A stretch of DNA of 7,028 nucleotides from an uncultured Bacteroidota bacterium. GTDB lineage: Bacteria; Bacteroidota; Bacteroidia; Chitinophagales; Chitinophagaceae. Every line of letters starts with the position of its first letter. Position 1 is the first letter of the stretch. Positions 1 through 5,273 of this stretch are shown in pieces. The position numbers and the translations under genes are program-made. The DNA lies in the NCBI GenBank assembly GCA_903944755.1, contig CAJATB010000056.1:1-7028 (forward strand), written 5' to 3'. The notes under the pieces are model-generated. The model ran no database searches. It was not told the DNA's origin and worked only from the letters and a program-made list of their open reading frames with translations.

Positions 1-875
1 CCATCCACCATATATAATGGATCACTACCGGATGTGATGGAAGAAGTACCACGAACACGTATACTAAATCCTGCTTGTGGCTGACCCGAAGACCTAATTA
101 CTTGAACGCCAGAAGCCTTCCCTTCCAAGCCATATCCAAATTGAGTATTAGGACGATTTTCAAGGTCCTTAGCGGTAACAACCGATACCGAACCTGTTAA
201 ATCTCTTTTCTTCTGTGTACCATAACCAACCACCACCACTTGATTCAATTCGTTATTTAATAACTTTAGAGATATTTTAATAAACTCAGCAGTGCCAACC
301 GAAATTTCTTGTTTTTCATAGTTAACATGCGTAACAATGATAATTGCATTGTTGTCCTCTACTTTAATAGTAAAATTTCCTTTTGAGTCGGTTGTGGTGC
401 CTAAATTAGTGCCCTTAATTACAATAAATGCCCCTACTAATGGCTCGCCATTTTCAGACACTACTGTTCCCGAGACTTTTCGCCCCTCGGCTACTTCACT
501 ACTTTCGGTAGGCAAAATAACTACTAGATTGTTTTCCAATACCTTGTAGTTTAATCCTGTACCTGAAAGCATGTTTTCTAACAAGCCTACCACAGATTCT
601 CCAGTTACACTCACGTCTACCTTTTTTTGTAAGGCAGGTAAGTCGTAATTGTACAGAAAACGGTATGCACTTTGTTTTTCAATTGCCTTAAATACTTTTG
701 GCATCCCCGCTTGCTTCATTTGTAATGTTACAAATTGAGCATTGGCGTCGCCTGCAATAGCTTGCACTGTGGTAAGTAAGATCAATGCGATCGTCATTTT
801 CATAAACAATAATGTTTTAAATAAAGAGCGATTTTGCGTAAGCAGTAGCTTAACACTGAGTAAGGTTTTTTTCAT
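1..875 (-). CDS. SusC/RagA-type TonB-dependent outer-membrane receptor with STN signalling domain, 5' part only
   Basis: Open reading frame on the minus strand from the ATG at 875-873 to the left edge, 291 codons without a stop; the rest (normally about 1000 or more residues in this family) lies outside. Reading the translation: a long positively charged leader and hydrophobic stretch (about residues 18-41) with a likely cleavage around A-N-A-Q (44-47); an STN (secretin/TonB N-terminal) domain at about 50-120; a carboxypeptidase-regulatory-like beta-sandwich at about 132-206 (GTVVSENGEPLVGAFIVIKG); then the conserved VVVVGYGTQKKRDLTGSVS (213-231) that opens the plug domain, and IRVRGTSSI (272-280) followed by DPLYMVDG at the edge. 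These are SusC/RagA hallmarks. The family imports glycans or other large ligands with a SusD lipoprotein; a susD gene would be expected beyond the left edge. The STN domain and the fecR and sigma genes just upstream indicate a transducing receptor. The substrate cannot be read from this part. An in-frame ATG at codon 25 is possible but would shorten the signal peptide n-region. Confidence 0.93.
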   Translation of the reverse strand, partial: MKKTLLSVKLLLTQNRSLFKTLLFMKMTIALILLTTVQAIAGDANAQFVTLQMKQAGMPKVFKAIEKQSAYRFLYNYDLPALQKKVDVSVTGESVVGLLENMLSGTGLNYKVLENNLVVILPTESSEVAEGRKVSGTVVSENGEPLVGAFIVIKGTNLGTTTDSKGNFTIKVEDNNAIIIVTHVNYEKQEISVGTAEFIKISLKLLNNELNQVVVVGYGTQKKRDLTGSVSVVTAKDLENRPNTQFGYGLEGKASGVQVIRSSGQPQAGFSIRVRGTSSITSGSDPLYMVD

Positions 876-876
876 A

Positions 877-934
877 CCTTTGGTTTAGGGTTATTTAATA
901 TGAAACCTTGGTGAATTTTACGATTGTCCTTGGT
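877..934 (-). promoter_or_regulatory. Probable susC promoter/operator region with repeated ACCAAGG motifs
   Basis: On the minus strand ACCAAGG occurs at 934-928 and again at 912-906, 22 bases (about two helical turns) apart, and a variant ACCAAAGG sits at 884-877 just before the susC ATG. No TAnnTTTG housekeeping -7 element is present anywhere in the 116-base gap (876-991), unlike the gap before the sigma gene. The receptor promoter must therefore lie here in another form, or the gene depends on read-through from fecR. By analogy with other ECF/FecR/TonB receptor sets, recognition by the sigma factor encoded at 2146-2745 is the natural guess. I cannot identify the -35 and -10 elements with certainty. 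Confidence 0.25.
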
Positions 935-948
935 TTCTTTTCGACCTG

Positions 949-986
949 ATCGGGGAATGTTAGCGCATTTCCCGATTTTTATTTTT
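949..986 (+). terminator. Rho-independent-type hairpin plus T-tract, oriented on the plus strand
   Basis: Arms at 949-959 and 966-976 pair in 10 of 11 positions (one mismatch) around a 6-base loop (TTAGCG). On the plus strand the stem is followed directly by a T-rich run, TTTTTATTTTT, at 976-986. This is the form of an intrinsic terminator reading rightward. All genes around it read leftward, so it would stop antisense transcripts coming out of susC toward fecR. In the leftward mRNA the same stem still forms just after the fecR stop codon, but it is preceded by an A-run and has no U-tract, so it would act as a structured spacer rather than a terminator. Structure seen in the sequence; function inferred. 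Confidence 0.6.
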
Positions 987-991
987 AACTA

Positions 992-2098
992 TTATTCAAT
1001 TATAATTTCACTGTCGTGAATTGTATATTTAAACATAGCAATTAGTTGTAACGCCTTTAAGGCCTCTTCCACATTTTCATTTTCAAAAACTCCTCCAAAT
1101 CTGTTTGCTGCCAAATGTTGATTTTTGATAGTGATTTTTATATTATACCAACGCTCCATTTTCTCTGCCAATTCAGAAAAGGAATCACCATCAAATATCA
1201 AACGACCATATACCCAAGAAGTTTCCACTCTTGCACTATCAGGGATATATTTAGAAATAGCACTAATAGATATTAATTCTGATTGTTTGTTTTCAACAGA
1301 CAATCCTGCATGTTGATTTGCATTCAAAATTGCTGGTTTATTATAAACTAGTTTTTCATTAGGGCGTAATATTATTTTTGAAGCAGATGGTTCGTTGTTT
1401 TTTTGAACTTCAATTAACCCCCTCACCAATGTTGTTTCAATAGTGGGATCTTGCTTATACGATTTCACGTTGAAAGCTGTACCCAGTACACGTATGCTTA
1501 TTGCAGATGTTTTTACAATAAAGGGGCGCTTTTTGTCTTTTACCACATCAAAGTAAGCTTCGCCCTCAAGTGTTACTTCACGAATAGAATCATTGAAGCT
1601 TGCGCCGTAAGAAAGTTTACTTTCCGAGTTCAACCAAACCTGTGAACCATCTGGTAAAATTAGTTTTGATTTGGTTCCTCTTTTGGCAACGATTTCGTTG
1701 TACTTGAATTTATCTGAAGCGTTGGCTTGCATGCCCGGAATTCCAAACTGAAAACTTAAAACCAATCCAATTAAAACAGCAGCAATGGCAAATGACCACT
1801 TGGCAATAGAAGGCATTTTTTTAATATTAGCATGGGGGTTGCTAACATTATTTACCTGCTCAATCATTTTGTCGGCAGTAGCTGTAGATAAAATATAATT
1901 AAAGTGATCATCCTTCTCGCTTTGCGAATCGGCGCTTTTAGGTGCTTGAATATTCCACCAGCTTGTAATTAATTCATGAAAAAACTGTTCGTCCTCGCTT
2001 TTAAGCAATTCGGCAAACTCCGCTTGTTCGATTTCGGAGGCCTCCTTTGATAATATTCTGGAGTAAAGTTCTATAATTCTATTGCGGTTCATAGGCAT
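992..2098 (-). CDS. FecR-type anti-sigma factor / sigma regulator
   Basis: A 368-residue inner-membrane regulator. It has a cytoplasmic N-terminal segment (about 1-95, the part expected to bind sigma), one hydrophobic membrane span at about 101-122 (starting WSFAIAAVLIGLVLSF), then a periplasmic FecR domain at about 135-235 with family-typical stretches LILPDGSQVWLNSESKLSY (146-164), GEAYFDVVKDKKRPFIV (179-195) and VLGTAFNVKSY (204-214). A C-terminal DUF4974-like, STN-related domain follows (about 296-368). Length and order match Bacteroidota FecR proteins. In the Fec paradigm the periplasmic part receives the signal from the STN domain of the TonB receptor and controls the ECF sigma. Its neighbours fit exactly: sigma 47 bases upstream, receptor 116 bases downstream. 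The ATG at 2098 is chosen; an in-frame ATG two codons on (2092) is equally possible. No housekeeping -7 element is seen in the gap before it, so it is probably co-transcribed with sigma. Confidence 0.95.
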   Translation of the reverse strand: MPMNRNRIIELYSRILSKEASEIEQAEFAELLKSEDEQFFHELITSWWNIQAPKSADSQSEKDDHFNYILSTATADKMIEQVNNVSNPHANIKKMPSIAKWSFAIAAVLIGLVLSFQFGIPGMQANASDKFKYNEIVAKRGTKSKLILPDGSQVWLNSESKLSYGASFNDSIREVTLEGEAYFDVVKDKKRPFIVKTSAISIRVLGTAFNVKSYKQDPTIETTLVRGLIEVQKNNEPSASKIILRPNEKLVYNKPAILNANQHAGLSVENKQSELISISAISKYIPDSARVETSWVYGRLIFDGDSFSELAEKMERWYNIKITIKNQHLAANRFGGVFENENVEEALKALQLIAMFKYTIHDSEIIIE

Positions 2099-2145
2099 GC
2101 TTATACCTAAGACAAAAAAACAACTTGTTTACCCTAACCGATTGC

Positions 2146-2745
2146 CTACTTTTTTATAAAAATATTATTACGGGAGGTTTCGATGGCCGTTTTAACACTT
2201 TCCCGAATTTTAGAAACCGCTATAACCATTTGAGCATCAATAGTTTTCACAGATAAACTGAGAACTTCAGCCACTTCGCCATAACGTAAGCCGTCTTCTC
2301 TAACCAGCTTAAAAATTAGTTTACACCTAGGGGGGAGGCTGTCTACTGCTTGCTTAATTTTTTGAAGCATTTCCTTTGTAATCATTAATTGTTCCGGGGA
2401 GGCGCCGTCGGCTATTTGAACATGTAGGTTTTCGTAGGGTTCCGTTTCAATTTGCTTTGCCTTTTTTGCTATATAATTTAGGGAGGCGTTTTTAGTGGCG
2501 GTATATAAATAAACCCTTAGGTCGTTAATTTTAATAATGTTAGCCTTGTTTGTCCACAAGCGCACAAACAATTCGTCCACAATTTCTGTGGCAGCTTCTT
2601 TAGACTGAACAAAGGAATAGGAAAACTTAGCTAGGTTAGAAAATAAAGCATCAAAAATTTGACGAAATGCACGGGTGTCGCCTTCTGCTACTTGAGTTTG
2701 TAGCATAGAAAAATCCTGGTCTATGTTTGATTTCATTTGGCTCAT
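2146..2745 (-). CDS. ECF (sigma-70 family) RNA polymerase sigma factor of the Bacteroidota SusC-linked type
   Basis: A 199-residue sigma factor from the ATG at 2745-2743. Region 2 spans about 26-93 (FRQIFDALFSNLAKFSYSF, then EIVDELFVRLW at 54-64) and binds core polymerase and the -10 element. A variable linker follows at about 94-122. Region 4 spans about 124-182, including LPPRCKLIFKLVREDGLRY and the helix-turn-helix EVAEVLSLSVKTIDAQMVIAVSKIRE, for -35 recognition. There is no region 1 or 3, as expected for ECF factors. The frame can be extended to a TTG at 2766, but that TTG lies inside the likely promoter -7 element (2764-2771), so transcripts from that promoter could not contain it. An ATG at 2736 is a further option. 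The product is probably held by the FecR protein encoded next and released when the receptor is occupied, then transcribes the susC operon. It may have other targets. Confidence 0.95.
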   Translation of the reverse strand: MSQMKSNIDQDFSMLQTQVAEGDTRAFRQIFDALFSNLAKFSYSFVQSKEAATEIVDELFVRLWTNKANIIKINDLRVYLYTATKNASLNYIAKKAKQIETEPYENLHVQIADGASPEQLMITKEMLQKIKQAVDSLPPRCKLIFKLVREDGLRYGEVAEVLSLSVKTIDAQMVIAVSKIRESVKTAIETSRNNIFIKK

Positions 2746-2763
2746 GGCAATCGTTCGTCTAAC

Positions 2764-2795
2764 CAAATATATGTATTTAGGGTTAATATATCAAC
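2764..2795 (-). promoter_or_regulatory. Bacteroidota housekeeping-type promoter of the sigma/fecR genes
   Basis: On the minus strand a -33 element GTTG (2795-2792) is followed after exactly 20 bases by TATATTTG (2771-2764), a full match to the TAnnTTTG -7 consensus. Transcription would begin near 2757, leaving a leader of roughly 12 bases to the ATG at 2745. The leader is too short for a strong ribosome site, which is common in this phylum. It gives the signalling genes their own expression, separate from the DUF5690 gene upstream. Confidence 0.65.
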
Positions 2796-2822
2796 AGAAT
2801 AAAATCGTTCAATGATGTTAAA

Positions 2823-2857
2823 CAAAGGTATATCGATTAATCATTCTATACCGCAAC
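2823..2857 (-). promoter_or_regulatory. Weaker second candidate promoter upstream of the sigma gene
   Basis: TACCTTTG at 2830-2823 on the minus strand matches TAnnTTTG, but the nearest upstream GTTG (2857-2854, inside the end of the DUF5690 gene) is 23 bases away, longer than the preferred 19-21. It could be a minor upstream start site in tandem with the better one at 2764-2795, or chance in AT-rich DNA. Confidence 0.25.
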
Positions 2858-4108
2858 CCCTAGGGCTTTATGTTTTTGTGCAAAATAATAAATGGCATAT
2901 AGTGTAATTAATACGCCAACGAAAGAAAGCGCCATCACGCTTTGGGAAAAGAATTTTGTCCATTGAATGTTCAAATCCAGCCCCTCCTTAACTAGCATCA
3001 CACTTACGCTACCTACATAGCCAATGGAGTCCGCAAAGTAAATAAAGAATCCTGCGTTTCCTTTCATTGAGAAAGCCGCAATTAAGCGATCGAAGAAAAT
3101 GGAGTTAAAAGGAATGTACACCAAATACAATCCCAAGCCCACCCACATCATCCACCAAAATGGATTTAATAAACCATGGGTGAAAAAATAAGTAGAACTG
3201 CCCGCAATAATAAATCCTAATAAAATAAAAACATGCGCTACCATTAATGCCTTAAAACTATTTTTTATTGCAACCACTGCACCTATAATAATTAATATAA
3301 ATATAGTAATGGGGATTTCGGTTTGCGTAAAAATTGCAGGCTTTGAACCATAGCCCATTTCTTTCCACATATCAGCAGAAAAGTTGTCTCGAATATCACG
3401 AAAAATAGTTGCAAATAAATAAATTGTTACAAAAGCAATCACGCCTGGCAGGTATTGTTTTATCAAATTTTTTCTATCATCAGCGGTCATGGGCACGCGC
3501 GCTATTCTTAATTTCTCATCCTCGGCAGAAGGCGCTGGTACTTGTTCTAAGCCATATACACATACAATAAGTGGTAACACAAATACCAGTCCTGTAAAAA
3601 AGGGTACCCAAAATTCAGGAACATGAAACTGTATCATTAACCAAGCACCAACTGATTTTACCCAGCCTGCAGAAAAAATAAAACTTACGGCAAGCGCAGC
3701 ACCAATAAAATCAGTACTCCTTCTGCCTTCAACATAAGAAAAAACAACACCCCATAACATACCCAAGGGAAAGCCATTTAAAAAAAGAAATAATACATTA
3801 TAGGGAGCAGGCACTATTGCAAAAAACAACCAAGCCAGCCATGAAATGCCTGTTAGTAAAAAAATAATTTTATACCTGTTTACTTTCTTGAGCCCTGAAA
3901 TAAATTTAATGCCATAAAACTTTGCCATTAAATAGCCTAACATTTGACTAATAACCAATGCTGTTTTAAAGGCAATGGGACCAAATGTTAACCCATCAAA
4001 AGTGCATACTGTGAACGATTTTCTAAAACCAAAAATAAAAACATAAGTTCCAAAGGAAACAAGTGCCGCATACAACGCAATAGATTTTTCTTTTGACAAC
4101 CAACTCAT
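2846..4108 (-). CDS. DUF5690-type multi-pass membrane protein, probable MFS-like transporter
   Basis: A 420-residue integral membrane protein with about 12 hydrophobic segments: roughly residues 10-28, 45-62, 79-99, 103-125, 135-158, 167-187, 218-236, 262-281, 286-308, 315-337, 350-373 and 390-411. A hydrophilic central loop lies at about 188-217 (EQVPAPSAEDEKLRIARVPM), giving a 6+6 layout like major-facilitator transporters. Stretches I recognise from memory as typical of the DUF5690 family are FRKSFT (28-33), LNGFPLGMLWGVVFSYVEGRR (110-130), FRDIRDNF (236-243) and PFNSIFFDRLIAAF (333-346). The family's substrate is not known to me; charged residues in and next to membrane segments (FRDIRDNF, FFDRL) may be functional. 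It reads in the same direction as sigma, but the 100-base gap and separate sigma promoter argue that it is its own unit, divergent from the glycosyltransferase gene. ATG at 4108 is the first good start; a TAnnTTTG match lies 17 bases upstream. Confidence 0.85.
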   Translation of the reverse strand: MSWLSKEKSIALYAALVSFGTYVFIFGFRKSFTVCTFDGLTFGPIAFKTALVISQMLGYLMAKFYGIKFISGLKKVNRYKIIFLLTGISWLAWLFFAIVPAPYNVLFLFLNGFPLGMLWGVVFSYVEGRRSTDFIGAALAVSFIFSAGWVKSVGAWLMIQFHVPEFWVPFFTGLVFVLPLIVCVYGLEQVPAPSAEDEKLRIARVPMTADDRKNLIKQYLPGVIAFVTIYLFATIFRDIRDNFSADMWKEMGYGSKPAIFTQTEIPITIFILIIIGAVVAIKNSFKALMVAHVFILLGFIIAGSSTYFFTHGLLNPFWWMMWVGLGLYLVYIPFNSIFFDRLIAAFSMKGNAGFFIYFADSIGYVGSVSVMLVKEGLDLNIQWTKFFSQSVMALSFVGVLITLYAIYYFAQKHKALGVAV

Positions 4109-4124
4109 GTAAAATAGTTTAAAC

Positions 4125-4132
4125 CAAATTTA
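4125..4132 (-). promoter_or_regulatory. -7 element of the likely DUF5690 promoter
   Basis: TAAATTTG on the minus strand is a full TAnnTTTG match. Transcription from it would start near 4118, about 10 bases before the ATG at 4108. There is no convincing TTG at the expected -33 position, so the promoter may be weak or need an activator. The element overlaps one arm of the dyad at 4126-4165. Confidence 0.4.
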
Positions 4133-4165
4133 GTGTTTTATACATGTATATTATTGACTAAATTT
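4126..4165. promoter_or_regulatory. Nested dyad in the divergent intergenic gap, candidate operator
   Basis: A perfect 12-base palindrome TATACATGTATA lies at 4139-4150 (centre 4144.5). Flanking it, AAATTTAG at 4126-4133 and CTAAATTT at 4158-4165 form a second perfect inverted repeat (centre 4145.5). The outer arms coincide with the -7 element for the leftward gene (TAAATTTG, 4132-4125) and a near match for the rightward gene (TAAATTTA, 4159-4166). A dimeric regulator bound at the centre could affect both genes. Symmetry is seen directly; its use as an operator is inferred, and AT-rich DNA yields palindromes by chance. Confidence 0.35.
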
Positions 4166-4172
4166 ATGTTTC

Positions 4173-5270
4173 ATGAAACCACTTTCTGTTTGCATTGCAC
4201 CTTTAGACTGGGGACTTGGTCACGCTACCAGGTGCATACCAATTATTAATGCATTTTTAAACCTTGGCGCCAAAGTTTATATTGCTTCAGAGGGGCATCA
4301 CGCAGTAATATTAAACGAAGCTTTTCCCACTGTTCCTATATTACCATTACGTGGATACCGTGTTAGGTATACCAAAAATAGACACTTGTTTTTTATAACT
4401 ATTCTTTTACAGGGTCCAAAAATTTTATGGAGTGCCCTTAACGAATACTTTTGGCTTAAGCGCATGCAAAGAAAGTATCAATTTGATTTAGCCGTGTCTG
4501 ATAATCGTGTTGGGTTTTTTCATAAAAAAATACCGAGCGTTTTTATAACCCATCAGCTAAACCTTATTATGCCATACAAGTGGGCTACGCAGCTATTTCA
4601 GCAAATGCAATATGTATGGCTTAAAAACTTTGCTTCCTGCTGGATTCCCGATATAGAGGGCAATAATAACCTTTCGGGTATATTATCAAACCCTACAAAA
4701 AAACCAAGGTCGCCCATTTTTTATTTAGGAATATTGTCCCGGCTTTTTACCGCACTGCCCGAAAAACCGCAAGTAACTGAAAATACCCCTACTCATTTTT
4801 TAGGCATTATTTCTGGACCAGAACCACAAAGAACATTGCTTGAAAATATATTATGGGAGGAGGGAAACGAGCTTAATAAAAAATTCGTACTCGTGGCTGG
4901 ACTGCCTATGAACAAAGCACATACAAGGGTTTCAGCAAAAGGAATATTATTTAATCACCTTGGTGGAGAAGCGCTTGCAAATGAAATTAAAAAGGCGGAG
5001 TATATTATTTGTAGAGGCGGCTATACAAGCTTGATGGAGCTAATTCCTTTTGATAAGAAATTAATTTTTGTACCCACACCGGGACAAACCGAACAAACTT
5101 ATTTAGGTAACTATTGGCAAAATAAAAACTGGGCCGTTTCCTTTGAACAACACCACTTTAATTTAGCTAAGGCATTGGACGCGGCAGCAAGTTTAACGTA
5201 TACCAAACCTCCCTTTATTCCTTTTACTACCGACACGCTTAAAGCTGCACTAAAGCAACTACCTTTATAA
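4173..5270 (+). CDS. Glycosyltransferase, GT-B fold, MurG/GT28-like
   Basis: A 365-residue cytoplasmic or membrane-associated glycosyltransferase. The N-terminal Rossmann domain begins with LDWGLGHATRCIPI (11-24); GxGH near the N terminus is the acceptor-side signature shared by MurG and related GT-B enzymes. A second conserved-looking spot is VSDNRVGFF (108-116). The C-terminal domain has IISGPEPQRT (212-221, second Rossmann strand and loop), CRGGYTSLMEL (280-290) and VPTPGQTEQTYLGNYW (300-315), the usual nucleotide-sugar donor site. It is not MurG itself: the sequence departs widely and lacks the MurG lipid-binding pattern, and it is closer in style to uncharacterised MJ1255-like proteins. 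A role in envelope glycolipid or polysaccharide synthesis is plausible because an acyltransferase gene lies two genes on, but donor and acceptor are unknown. ATG at 4173 fits the motif position. The possible -7 (4159-4166) is so close that the transcript would be nearly leaderless. Stop is 3 bases before mnmH. Confidence 0.85.
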   Translation: MKPLSVCIAPLDWGLGHATRCIPIINAFLNLGAKVYIASEGHHAVILNEAFPTVPILPLRGYRVRYTKNRHLFFITILLQGPKILWSALNEYFWLKRMQRKYQFDLAVSDNRVGFFHKKIPSVFITHQLNLIMPYKWATQLFQQMQYVWLKNFASCWIPDIEGNNNLSGILSNPTKKPRSPIFYLGILSRLFTALPEKPQVTENTPTHFLGIISGPEPQRTLLENILWEEGNELNKKFVLVAGLPMNKAHTRVSAKGILFNHLGGEALANEIKKAEYIICRGGYTSLMELIPFDKKLIFVPTPGQTEQTYLGNYWQNKNWAVSFEQHHFNLAKALDAAASLTYTKPPFIPFTTDTLKAALKQLPL

Positions 5271-5273
5271 TAT

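Noticed and set aside
337..549. 70-codon plus-strand frame
   Set aside because: It lies wholly antisense to the STN and carboxypeptidase-like part of the susC receptor, whose protein signatures are clear; the antisense product shows no recognisable features.
1125..1645. Two plus-strand frames of 63 and 64 codons (1125-1316 and 1451-1645)
   Set aside because: Both are antisense to the well-supported fecR gene, have no protein signature and no promoter or ribosome site that I can see.
2118..2130. Odd palindrome AAACAACTTGTTT between sigma and fecR
   Set aside because: A one-base centre cannot form a hairpin, and such short AT-rich symmetry is common by chance.
2823..2852. Hairpin GGTATA...TATACC after the DUF5690 gene as a terminator
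   Set aside because: The stem is only 6 bp with two G-C pairs, a 14-base loop and a broken T-run (TTTGTTT); too weak to call, and it overlaps the stop codon.
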